Source of the DNA: Clostridiales bacterium
GTDB taxonomy: Bacteria; Bacillota; Clostridia; Christensenellales; Pumilibacteraceae
DNA length: 64,000 bases
Direction: 5' to 3'
Assembly (NCBI GenBank): GCA_015055625.1
Contig: SVHU01000009.1
Span: forward strand, 1-64,000
In this document: positions 7,895 through 16,181 of the stretch, piece by piece
How the letters are laid out: the number at the start of each line of letters is the position of its first letter
How positions within the stretch are numbered: position 1 is the first letter of the stretch
Notes under the pieces: generated by a model
Database searches by the model: none
Told to the model about the DNA's origin: nothing
Seen by the model: the letters and a program-made list of their open reading frames with translations, nothing else
Made by a program: the position numbers and the translations under genes

Positions 7895-9952
7895 ATGAAA
7901 AATATTAGTAAAGCGGTTTTTTCAATAACTTACACCGACGGCTCGCTGAAAAGCAAAAATTTGGAAAATTTTGTTTTTGACGATGGGAATTTGGTTACCG
8001 AAATAGCTTGCGAGAAATTTGGTGATTATACGGAATTGGATATCAACGTTTGCGGTAGTAGTGGCGCTTCGGTAAAATACGTAGACGTAGCGTTTTATTT
8101 TTCCGAAAATTTTCTTAATGATGATTTGCTTTATTTTTATAACGGGTGTCTTACGAACGATTGGGTAGAATGTCGTAAATACGTCGGAAATACAGGCGTT
8201 ATAGGTAGAGACGTTACGGTTATGAAGAACCTTGCAACCGGTGAGTTCTTTCACGTTGGATATATTACGGCTAATCGTTTTATGACTTATATAAAATTTG
8301 AGCAGAACGGCATTGTTTTGCGTCATTTTATGGAAGATAAGCCAATTGCAAAAGGTAAGAAATTTCAGCTTGAGAGAATATTATTATCAAACGCCGCCAA
8401 CGAGAGCGCTTTTTTAGAACGGTATTGTGATAGAATCGCGCAGATATATAATATCAAACTTGATAAACCTATGCCTGCAGGCTGGTGCTCGTGGTCTTGC
8501 TTTTATAAAGACGTAGATAGACGGAAAGTTATAGATGCAACCAACGGACTGTTTGACAGCGTTCCCGGTCTAAACGTCTTACAGCTTGACGACGGATGGC
8601 AAGACGAATCGAAAGAGCACGCAGGAGAATGGTACGAAGACATTCAAAAATTCCCCAACGGAATGAAAGATTTTTGTGAATATCTAAAAGCGCAAGGTGT
8701 AAATCTTGGGTTGTGGCTCGCCCCAACTTTACCAAAGTTTAATTCACCGTTTTTCGATAATTTGAGAGAGGAATTATGGACTCCGCCTGCAAATATCAAA
8801 CCTGAGGTTTTACAAACAGTAAAAAATTTATCGCCACGTTTTGATCTTGGAAATCCTAAATTTATCGAACGGCTCAAAAACGTTTTTAGACGACTTACAA
8901 AAGAATGTGGCGCAAGCTATTTTAAGCTGGACTTCTTGTTTAATTCTTTTAGCGCAGATATTGCACGCGAGCATTTTTACGTCTACGAAAAAGATTATAT
9001 GATTGCGTTGTATCGAAAGATGATAACGGCTATACGCGAAACTGTGGGAGACGAGTGTTTTTTGCTTGCTTGTGGAGCGCCCATTTTAGAAAGCGTGGGT
9101 ATATTCGACGGTAGCAGAATAGCGCAAGATATAGTATGGAGAAAAAAGTTTTCTAAATTTTATTGTTGGCAGATTGAGAAAAAATGCATTAAAAATACGA
9201 TGCTTCGGTATTTTTATCACGATAAATTATTTTATAACGATGCAGATGGCGTTATTTTGAGAGATTACGACAACGGGGACGGCTTTAACGGTTCGTATCA
9301 CGAGGTTCGCGCTTGGGCAACGATGGTTGCAATGAGTGGAGGAGTAACGTTGCAAAACGATATCAATTGGACGCTCTCTCCTGCTAGGCGAAAACTTTTT
9401 GCAGAATTATTCCCATTAAATCGTATAGCAGCCAAGCCCGTTGATTTCTTCGAATTGCCTTATCCATCGCTTCTTTTTATTAATTATCCTTCCGCAAAAT
9501 TGCTTTCGCTTTTCAATCTTGACGAGGAAAAAAAGGAATATCCTATTTCCTTTAATCGACTAGGTGTGTCGGGTAAGCACGTAATAGTAAATGCTTGGGA
9601 AAAGCGCGCTATTGGAATTTTTGAGGACAAATATATCGAAACGTGCCTATTACCGCGTAGCGTAGAGGTTTATCTCGTTAAGAAGATAACCGACGTTCCA
9701 CAATTTATTTATATGGATAATAATTTGTTCCTTGGCGCGGATATGGTTGAATCCGTATACGAAGACGATAGCCTTAAAATCACGCTTGACGAAAAGGCAA
9801 AGGATTGTAACGATAAGAATGCGTTCATTTTTGTTCCAAACGAATATAACTGTGATATGGAAGTTGTCGCTAGGTACGAAGAGGGCTGTTTATGCAAGAC
9901 CAATAACCCGCTAAGCGTTGGCGAAAACACCTTTACGATTAGGAAGGGTTAG
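7895..9952 (+). CDS. GH36 alpha-galactosidase
   Basis: A 685-residue retaining alpha-galactosidase of GH36 type. An N-terminal beta-supersandwich (1-190) precedes the barrel, which opens with AGWCSWSCFY (195-204) and LQLDDGWQ (229-236). The catalytic nucleophile is D346 in YFKLDF and the acid/base is D412 in GSRIAQD. It hydrolyses terminal alpha-galactosyl residues such as raffinose-family sugars or galactomannan branches; the exact substrate is not visible. There is no signal peptide, so the enzyme acts on imported oligosaccharides. It lies 145 bases after the GH106-like gene on the same strand and may be in the same operon or have its own promoter in that gap. Confidence 0.85.
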   Translation: MKNISKAVFSITYTDGSLKSKNLENFVFDDGNLVTEIACEKFGDYTELDINVCGSSGASVKYVDVAFYFSENFLNDDLLYFYNGCLTNDWVECRKYVGNTGVIGRDVTVMKNLATGEFFHVGYITANRFMTYIKFEQNGIVLRHFMEDKPIAKGKKFQLERILLSNAANESAFLERYCDRIAQIYNIKLDKPMPAGWCSWSCFYKDVDRRKVIDATNGLFDSVPGLNVLQLDDGWQDESKEHAGEWYEDIQKFPNGMKDFCEYLKAQGVNLGLWLAPTLPKFNSPFFDNLREELWTPPANIKPEVLQTVKNLSPRFDLGNPKFIERLKNVFRRLTKECGASYFKLDFLFNSFSADIAREHFYVYEKDYMIALYRKMITAIRETVGDECFLLACGAPILESVGIFDGSRIAQDIVWRKKFSKFYCWQIEKKCIKNTMLRYFYHDKLFYNDADGVILRDYDNGDGFNGSYHEVRAWATMVAMSGGVTLQNDINWTLSPARRKLFAELFPLNRIAAKPVDFFELPYPSLLFINYPSAKLLSLFNLDEEKKEYPISFNRLGVSGKHVIVNAWEKRAIGIFEDKYIETCLLPRSVEVYLVKKITDVPQFIYMDNNLFLGADMVESVYEDDSLKITLDEKAKDCNDKNAFIFVPNEYNCDMEVVARYEEGCLCKTNNPLSVGENTFTIRKG

Positions 9953-9986
9953 CGTAGTTATTTTATTTGGAGCGCTCTAATTTTTT

Positions 9987-10205
9987 TTGCGTAGCTCCGG
10001 TAAAGGGAAGACGAGCGGAAGCATTGAGCTAAGAAGGTCAAGTAAGTGCGAAAACGTATTTACTAGAGAGGTCTTTGAAGGCAAGATCATTCCTTTCTCG
10101 CTTGACGAGAGCAATATTTTTGATTTTGCCAATGAGCGAACGAAGCTGTACTTGCAATGTGTTTTCCCTCTTCCTTTATGGTGGTGTAATCAAGATAGGG
10201 TTTGA
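9987..10205 (+). other. Doubtful 72-codon open frame after GH36, perhaps a gene remnant
   Basis: A frame starting at a TTG without a ribosome site encodes a peptide with FTREVFEGKIIPFSLDESN in the middle. That piece reads like the tail of a beta domain from a sugar enzyme, while the flanks look non-coding. I do not recognise a family. The 329-base gap 9953-10281 holds only this and the terminator at 10254-10281. A decayed 3-prime gene end is as likely as no gene at all. Confidence 0.25.
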
Positions 10206-10253
10206 TTAAATTTTAAAACAAGGAAGACAAGTTAAATAAAAAATATTTTTAAG

Positions 10254-10281
10254 CACTCTGCAACAAATAGCCGGGTGTTTT
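10254..10281 (+). terminator. Terminator, cassette copy 3
   Basis: CACTCTGC (10254-10261) faces GCCGGGTG (10270-10277) with one wobble and one mismatch, then TTTTT. AATATTTTTAAG precedes it as in the other copies. It lies directly against the stop codon of the AraC gene on the other strand. Confidence 0.65.
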
Positions 10282-11097
10282 TCAAAGTGCAGTGGTTTGC
10301 GTTTTTATTGCCTTTTTACGGAAAGCGAGTGGGGATATGCCGTACGCGGTCTTGAATTTTTTTGAAAAGTAATTGCTGTCGTTAAATCCGCATTTTTGAG
10401 CAATTTCGGTAACGTCCATATTGGGGGAAGAGCGCAGTAATGCTTGGGCTTGTTGCAGGCGAATAATGGTGATATATTCAGATATGCACAGTCCTGTATT
10501 GCGTTTGAAAACTCTCGATAAATGTTCACAACTTACAAAGAGTCTTGAGGCAAGATCGGTAAGTTTTATGTCTTGGTGGTAATTTTCTTTAATATAAGCG
10601 ATTGTTTTAGTGGTGTACGTACTGCCTGTGCGCGCAGGTGTTTCCGAATCGTTATTGCGAGCTAAAAGAAAGAATAAAAGATGAACGTAGTGCAAAAGAA
10701 CGTCATTAGAAAACTCATCGGGCGAAATATTTTCTTTTTCTATTTCGTAGAATATCTCTTTAATGCGCGCATAGGTTTTTTTATTGCGGTAAACATACAG
10801 TATTGACGGAAAATATCTTACGACTGAAACAGGTATATATGCGGAAGAACAGTATATTAAGTGACGAATAGATTCGTTTTCGTTGTACGTTGTTTTGTGG
10901 ATGGTGCCTGCAGGGATTAAAACAATGTCGCCTTTTTCTATATCGTACGTGTCATTGTCAATAAAGTACCTGCAACTGCCTTTCTCTAAAAAGTAAATTT
11001 CGAAATGGTCGTGATAATGCTGAGAACCGATTTCGTGCTTTTCAGTACATCTTTTCTCGTAATAAAAAATTTTTGATTCGATTTTCGTCGGTTTCAT
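10282..11097 (-). CDS. AraC-family transcriptional regulator
   Basis: A 271-residue AraC regulator. The N-terminal cupin shows HYHDHFEIYFLEKGSCRYF (about 28-46) and IPAGTIHKT; the C-terminal double helix-turn-helix includes LTDLASRLFVSCEHLSRVF and DVTEIAQKCGFNDSNYFSKKF and ends with SPLAFRKK. It faces the sugar isomerase gene at 11283 across a gap holding three copies of an ATATCAAAATA element (see 11142-11216), so those are its probable binding sites. The effector is unknown. Confidence 0.92.
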   Translation of the reverse strand: MKPTKIESKIFYYEKRCTEKHEIGSQHYHDHFEIYFLEKGSCRYFIDNDTYDIEKGDIVLIPAGTIHKTTYNENESIRHLIYCSSAYIPVSVVRYFPSILYVYRNKKTYARIKEIFYEIEKENISPDEFSNDVLLHYVHLLFFLLARNNDSETPARTGSTYTTKTIAYIKENYHQDIKLTDLASRLFVSCEHLSRVFKRNTGLCISEYITIIRLQQAQALLRSSPNMDVTEIAQKCGFNDSNYFSKKFKTAYGISPLAFRKKAIKTQTTAL

Positions 11098-11141
11098 TCG
11101 TTCTATTCCTTATATCTTTTTTTTAATTATTTTACAGGAAA

Positions 11142-11216
11142 ATATCAAAATAATCAAGAAAATAATGATAATATATCAAAATAGTCAAGGAAAAAAGTAT
11201 TATTTTGATATATAAT
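11142..11216 (+). promoter_or_regulatory. Probable AraC operator array and isomerase promoter
   Basis: Two direct copies of ATATCAAAATARTCAAG start at 11142 and 11173, 31 bases apart (three helical turns). A third half-site in inverted orientation, TATTTTGATAT, lies at 11201-11211 and abuts the -10 box TATAAT (11211-11216). No good -35 is present, as expected for a promoter that needs an activator bound next to it. The array lies between the divergent AraC gene and the isomerase gene. Confidence 0.75.
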
Positions 11217-11282
11217 AAGTTCAGAACTATGCGTTTTGACGTGTAAATTAGCAAAAATTATACCACAACAGGAGAAAAAGCA

Positions 11283-12056
11283 ATGAAAATTGGTATTTGC
11301 GGAGATGTTGGCAGAGCTATTCTTGCTAAAGAAATGGGCTATGATTATATTGAAGAAAACCTTTCAAGGATAGGTCAAATGACGGACAGTGAGTTTGACA
11401 GTACGGTTAAAGGCTATGAGAAAGCCGATATGCCGGTATATTCGTTTAACGGATATATTCCGAAACATATTGCTATTTATGAAAAATCGGCAATAGAAGA
11501 GATAAGAAAGTTTTCGCTTGTGGCGATTGAAAGAGCATCGATTTTAGGTGGAAAAGTGTGCGTTTTGGGAAGCGGTGCGCAAAGAAAGATTCCGGAAGGA
11601 ATGGATAGAGCGCTTGCTGAGGAGCGTTTTTTAGAGGTTGTGCGCGTTTGTGGTGAGATTGCCGATAAAAAAGGAATAAAGATTGCCATAGAACCTCTTT
11701 CTAAGCACGAAACGAATTTTATTAATTTTGTTGAAGAGGGAGCGGATATAGCGAGAAAGAGCGGACTTAAAAACGTAGGAACGCTGGTAGACTTTTTCCA
11801 CTTCTTTATGAATAACGACACAAAAGAGAGTTTGTTATCTTCAAAAGACGTGCTTTTCCACACACATATTGCCCGCCCTGATCCTGATAGACTGATGCCT
11901 GTTGAGGAAGATTTACCAACCTTGAAAAAGTGGGCTGATACGTTAAAAGAGATGAATTATAAGGGCGCAATTTCGGTAGAGGCAATATTTATGGACAAGT
12001 TTGAGAGCATGGTAAAGGAAAGAACGAAATACCTTCAGATTTTCAGGAGCGTATAA
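11283..12056 (+). CDS. Sugar (phosphate) isomerase/epimerase, xylose-isomerase-like TIM barrel
   Basis: A 257-residue single-domain TIM-barrel protein of the AP-endonuclease-2/xylose-isomerase-like superfamily. Probable metal ligands are E137 (IAIEPLSKHETNFIN), D170 with H173 (TLVDFFHFF), H195 (HTHIARPD) and E233 (ISVEAIF). Members of this group isomerise or epimerise ketoses and inosose derivatives; the substrate cannot be read from sequence. It is a single-gene unit with AGGAG 6-10 bases before the ATG, activated most likely by the divergent AraC protein. The active-site set is complete, so an inactive paralogue is unlikely. Confidence 0.8.
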   Translation: MKIGICGDVGRAILAKEMGYDYIEENLSRIGQMTDSEFDSTVKGYEKADMPVYSFNGYIPKHIAIYEKSAIEEIRKFSLVAIERASILGGKVCVLGSGAQRKIPEGMDRALAEERFLEVVRVCGEIADKKGIKIAIEPLSKHETNFINFVEEGADIARKSGLKNVGTLVDFFHFFMNNDTKESLLSSKDVLFHTHIARPDPDRLMPVEEDLPTLKKWADTLKEMNYKGAISVEAIFMDKFESMVKERTKYLQIFRSV

Positions 12057-12147
12057 GCGTAATAAAATAAATTAAATTCAAAAGCAAACAAAACTTTTTA
12101 CTTTGGGTTTTTGTTGAATTTATGATAAAAAAATAGTTAATATTTTA

Positions 12148-12183
12148 ACCACTCTGCAATTAAAAAACAGAGTGGTTTTTTAT
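12148..12183 (+). terminator. Terminator, cassette copy 4
   Basis: ACCACTCTG (12148-12156) pairs perfectly with CAGAGTGGT (12168-12176), then TTTTTT. AATAGTTAATATTTTAA precedes it and CAAAACTTTTTACTTT lies further upstream, as in copy 1. Confidence 0.85.
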
Positions 12184-12190
12184 AAGAATA

Positions 12191-12221
12191 CACCCCTAAA
12201 AGTGTTTAACTTTTTGGGGTG
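12191..12221. terminator. Hairpin, likely terminator of the AraC gene at 12255
   Basis: CACCCC and AAAAGT pair with ACTTTT and GGGGTG around a single T-T mismatch. The hairpin lies 34 bases past the end of the minus-strand AraC gene. Confidence 0.6.
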
Positions 12222-12254
12222 CGTTTTATTTTGCGGTTTTATTATTGTAGTATT

Positions 12255-13031
12255 TTAGTCGCTTGATTTTTCATTTCTATACTGTAATGGCGAAACTCCA
12301 TATTCTTGCTTAAACGATCGTAGAAAATGGGAAAGATTATTATAACCGCAATCATAGCAGATTTTAGTTATTTGATCGTTTGTTGTAACTAAAAGATTTA
12401 TAGCATGCTTAAGCCGTACTTTAACTAAATATTTACTAAAACTTATTTTTGCAACTTTTTTGAATAAATATGAGAGATATTGTGAAGTTACTCCCAGTTG
12501 TTTAGCGATATTTTCTTCGTTTATTATTTCGGAAAAATTATTATCTATTATTTTTATTGCTTGTGCTACTATTTTATAAGAGGAATTGATTTTTCTATCA
12601 AACCTTATTGCGGATTTTTCGAGATTGCTAACGATAACTTTTATTAGCAGAGCAAGATATTTTAAGTCGTCTTTATTGTTCAGCATTTCGTTGAACAATG
12701 ATACTATAAAATTACTTTCAATATTTTGACAAATCAAAGAATTAATGTTTTCGTCAACATCTAATATATCCTGGGTGAAACCTATTTTGATATACCGTGA
12801 ATTACAATCGTTTTTTACTATAATAGAATGATAATCGGACGGTGCAATTAAAGTGCACGTCAAAGAGTTTATATTAAACGTTTTATCGTTTATATTTATT
12901 TCTCCGTCAAATGGCATATACAACGTCATTTCGTAATAAGAGTGCGTGTGCATATGATAGCTGTGCACAATGCTAGAATCTATTTGGATGTTTTTTTCTT
13001 TGTCTTGAAAATATAATATTTCGATACTCAT
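12255..13031 (-). CDS. AraC-family transcriptional regulator
   Basis: A 258-residue AraC regulator with a cupin-like sensor at the N-terminus (MHTHSYYEMTLYMPFDGEI at about 28-46) and a double helix-turn-helix C-terminus (INEENIAKQLGVTSQYLSYLFKK... QITKICYDCGYNNLSHFLRSF, closing with SPLQYRNE). It is divergent from the manA-GH5 operon with a 112-base gap, so it probably controls mannoside use. It is the third AraC gene in 9 kb placed in this way. In the gap, TTGCA and TGCAA flank its start region, but I see no clear repeat array like the one at 11142. Confidence 0.9.
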   Translation of the reverse strand: MSIEILYFQDKEKNIQIDSSIVHSYHMHTHSYYEMTLYMPFDGEININDKTFNINSLTCTLIAPSDYHSIIVKNDCNSRYIKIGFTQDILDVDENINSLICQNIESNFIVSLFNEMLNNKDDLKYLALLIKVIVSNLEKSAIRFDRKINSSYKIVAQAIKIIDNNFSEIINEENIAKQLGVTSQYLSYLFKKVAKISFSKYLVKVRLKHAINLLVTTNDQITKICYDCGYNNLSHFLRSFKQEYGVSPLQYRNEKSSD

Positions 13032-13143
13032 AACCTTTAAATCTTAAAATTTGCAATATAATACTTAAAAAACTGCAAGAATTTATTTTATTTATTTGAT
13101 ATAGTTATAACATAAATATTAAAAAAAATCAAGGGGATAGGAA

Positions 13144-14130
13144 ATGATATATAAATTATTACCCACAAGAGTATACAGGTCTTATTACGGTGGGAAAAAC
13201 TTGGATATTCTTCAAAACATTCCGAAACCTGTTTTTTCGAGATATCCAGAGGATTGGATTTCGTCCGTTTCTTTAGCATATAATCCCGATAACGTAGTTA
13301 AAAACGAGGGGTTAAGTATGACTGAAGACGGTGTTTTTTTGAAAGATCTAATAGAAAACGACAAGAAAAATATGATAGGGGATAGGGCTGATATGTCCCT
13401 GCTTTTCAAACTTTTAGACAGTAGCGAAAGGCTTGTTATACAATGTCATCCTACCCGTGATTTTGCTAAAAAGCATTTTAACAGCAAGTACGGTAAAACT
13501 GAATGTTGGTATATTTTAAGCGATGGCGGAGAGATTTATATTGGTTTTAAGAATGGGATAACTAAAGAATATTTTATGGAGCTTTTTCAAAAACAGGACG
13601 TAAAAGAAATGCTGAATTGTTTGCATTGTTTTAAGGTTAAAAAAGGCGATTTTATTTTTGTTCCTGGCGGAGTTCCGCACGCAATAGGCGCAAATTGTTT
13701 TTTAGCAGAACTTCAGGAGCCTACTGATTTTATGGTTATCCCAGAGAAGGTAACGCCCTCTGGTATTAAGTTAAAAGATAGTAAAATCCACGGTGGACTG
13801 GGCTACGAAAAAATGTTTGATTGTTTTGAATATTCAGGACTAGATAGAGAAGACGCTAAAAAAAGATTTTTCTTAGCTCCACAAAAAGTAAACGACAACG
13901 TTTTATCTTTGGTTGATAACAACGTAACCGATATGTTTAAGTTGGAAGAAATAACGGTTGATAATCAATATGCGTCCAAATTGGAGTCGTACGCTATATT
14001 GTTAGTTATACAAGGAAACGGCTTTATTAACGGGGAAAAAGCGTGTTTTGGAGATAGGTTTTTTATGCCGGAAAATGACAAGAAATTACAAATTGACGGA
14101 AATATGAAAGTTCTTGTATGTAAACCTTAG
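13144..14130 (+). CDS. manA: Mannose-6-phosphate isomerase, type I
   Basis: A 328-residue cupin enzyme converting mannose 6-phosphate to fructose 6-phosphate. The zinc ligands of type I enzymes are all visible: Q100 and H102 in VIQCHPT, E120 in KTECWYI and H179 in VPGGVPHAIG. Length matches the short Bacillota form. AAGGGGA precedes the ATG. It is the first gene of a three-gene unit with a GH5-like enzyme (10 bases downstream) and a six-hairpin enzyme, which implies that the operon liberates mannose. It is probably activated by the divergent AraC protein. Confidence 0.92.
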   Translation: MIYKLLPTRVYRSYYGGKNLDILQNIPKPVFSRYPEDWISSVSLAYNPDNVVKNEGLSMTEDGVFLKDLIENDKKNMIGDRADMSLLFKLLDSSERLVIQCHPTRDFAKKHFNSKYGKTECWYILSDGGEIYIGFKNGITKEYFMELFQKQDVKEMLNCLHCFKVKKGDFIFVPGGVPHAIGANCFLAELQEPTDFMVIPEKVTPSGIKLKDSKIHGGLGYEKMFDCFEYSGLDREDAKKRFFLAPQKVNDNVLSLVDNNVTDMFKLEEITVDNQYASKLESYAILLVIQGNGFINGEKACFGDRFFMPENDKKLQIDGNMKVLVCKP

Positions 14131-14140
14131 GGGGAAAATT

Positions 14141-16054
14141 ATGAAAAACGTGTTTGATAATGGAAAATTAGTTATAGGTTGTAATTATTGGGCTTCACAC
14201 GCCGGAATAAGAATGTGGGAAAACTGGAACGAAGAAGTTGTTAGAAGCGATATTGAACAACTTAGTAAAAACGGCGTAAAAATGTTAAGGGTTTTTCCTT
14301 TATGGAGTGTTTTTCAGCCGGTAGACAAGATCGTTTCTTATCAAGGATCGGTAGAAGGATACACCGTTGACGGTGGAACTACAATGTTAAAAACGACTGA
14401 TGATGGCGTTGACGTAACGATGCTAACTCGTTTTAACACTCTATTGGATATTGCACAAGAATATAAGGTTCAAATCGTTCCGTCAATTCTTACCGGCTGG
14501 ATGAGTTTTGCGCTTTTAGTTCCGCCTGCAATAAAGAGCGAAAACGTTATTACCTCGTCGTTGGCTTTAATGTGGTCCGTTCGTTTTATAAAAAGGTTTG
14601 TATGCGAGTTTAAGCATCATAAATCTATCGTTGCATGGTGTTTAGGCAATGAGTGTAATTGTATGGGAAAGGTGGAAAGCAGAGAACAGGCGTGGGTATG
14701 GAATACGATTATGTCCGATGCTATAAAATCGTGCGACAATACGCGACCTGTAATTCACGGAATGCATAGTTTAGGAAATCCCAACGAAGAAAAGTGGTAT
14801 TTACAGGACGCAGGGGAGAGTTGTGACGTTCTTACTACTCACCCTTACGCATCGCCTTCGTACGGAACGGATAAGGATATAATAAATACGTTTAAGCCCG
14901 TTCTGCACACCGTATCTCAAACTTTATATTATAAGGGCGTGGGAAACAAACCGACTTTTATTGAGGAAACGGGTACTTACGGAGAGATGAACGTTAGCGA
15001 AAACTTAGCAGGGCTTTATTGTAAAAGTTCAATGTTTTCGGCGTGGGCGCATAATTGTTTAGGTTATTTATGGTGGCTAGGGTATGATCAGGGAAGTTTG
15101 GAGTATTTTCCATACAAGGTTAATAATCGTGCCAGCAACTATGGTTTATTCAGAGAGGACAGAAGCGAAAAGCCAGTAGGAAAATCGATACGTGAATTTT
15201 CTGAGTGGTTAGATAATTTCGAGTTCAAAACTTTACCCGAAAGAATCGTAGACGCTGTTTGTATAGTTCCGACAAACGGCGGAAATTATATACAACAATT
15301 TGCTTCAGCCTTTATTTTAGCAAAACAAGCAGGCATTGATATGGAATTCGTTTATGCTCCGGATAAATTGCCCGATGCAAAAGCATATATTTTGCCATCC
15401 ATACAAAGTCCTCATAGTTTGCACGCTGAATACCTGCAATCTTTAATGAAAAAAGTAGAAGAAGGAGCGTTGCTTTACGTTTCGGTTGGTAATGGATACT
15501 TGAGAAACATGAATAAAGATTTCGGTTTTGATATTATTTTCCGTCATCCCGTAACAGCAGAAAAAACTGTAACGATAGGTGATTGTTCGTTTAATATAAA
15601 ACCCAAATATCATTTTGAAGTAAATACTACAAAAGCACAAATAATAGGAACAAACGAAGCAGGCGAAGGCGTCTATTATTGTTCAAGGTACGGTAAAGGC
15701 ACGGTAATGTTTCTTTCTTATGACGTTGAAGAATATTTATCCGATAAGGTTAACGCTTTTGAAAACACTAATTTTTATAAAGTTTATGAAGAAATAAAAA
15801 AACGAATAGAAAGTGATAAAATAGCGAATTGTACGAATCCTAACGTTGGAATGACTGAACATATATTAAACGATAACGAACGTTTAGTTACTATTTCAAA
15901 TTATTCTAATAAAATTGTTAATTGTGAAATAACGGTCGAAAACGGTTGGTCTTTTAGCAGGGTCTTATATAATAACGCTCAAAAATCTTTGAGCGGTGCA
16001 TTGGTTGAACTGGATTTGGCTTGCTCGTCCGTATTGGTTTTTAGCAAAAATTAA
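14141..16054 (+). CDS. GH5-like glycosidase, probable mannan/mannoside hydrolase
   Basis: A 637-residue cytoplasmic protein. The N-terminal barrel has the GH5 signatures: AWCLGNEC with acid/base E171, and PTFIEETGTYG with nucleophile E275 (E276 adjacent). A beta-rich and trimerisation-like domain follows (about 370-637). The start at 14141 is preferred over an upstream in-frame codon inside manA because GGGGGA precedes it at the right distance. GH5 enzymes of this size act on beta-mannan or beta-glucan; coupling with manA favours a mannoside. Without a signal peptide it should attack imported oligosaccharides rather than polymers. Confidence 0.75.
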   Translation: MKNVFDNGKLVIGCNYWASHAGIRMWENWNEEVVRSDIEQLSKNGVKMLRVFPLWSVFQPVDKIVSYQGSVEGYTVDGGTTMLKTTDDGVDVTMLTRFNTLLDIAQEYKVQIVPSILTGWMSFALLVPPAIKSENVITSSLALMWSVRFIKRFVCEFKHHKSIVAWCLGNECNCMGKVESREQAWVWNTIMSDAIKSCDNTRPVIHGMHSLGNPNEEKWYLQDAGESCDVLTTHPYASPSYGTDKDIINTFKPVLHTVSQTLYYKGVGNKPTFIEETGTYGEMNVSENLAGLYCKSSMFSAWAHNCLGYLWWLGYDQGSLEYFPYKVNNRASNYGLFREDRSEKPVGKSIREFSEWLDNFEFKTLPERIVDAVCIVPTNGGNYIQQFASAFILAKQAGIDMEFVYAPDKLPDAKAYILPSIQSPHSLHAEYLQSLMKKVEEGALLYVSVGNGYLRNMNKDFGFDIIFRHPVTAEKTVTIGDCSFNIKPKYHFEVNTTKAQIIGTNEAGEGVYYCSRYGKGTVMFLSYDVEEYLSDKVNAFENTNFYKVYEEIKKRIESDKIANCTNPNVGMTEHILNDNERLVTISNYSNKIVNCEITVENGWSFSRVLYNNAQKSLSGALVELDLACSSVLVFSKN

Positions 16055-16181
16055 TATATTTTTCTCAAACTAATATAAAGACTATTACGGTACATCTAAA
16101 ATTCGTCAATAATATTGTTTTGAAACAGCACTATTTTAGTGAAGGCTAATAATAAATAATTTTTTTTTGAAGGAGAAAATC

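Noticed and set aside
16055..16181. Gap before the six-hairpin gene as an independent promoter
   Set aside because: A small CACTA/TAGTG hairpin is present but no convincing -35/-10 pair; kept as one operon.
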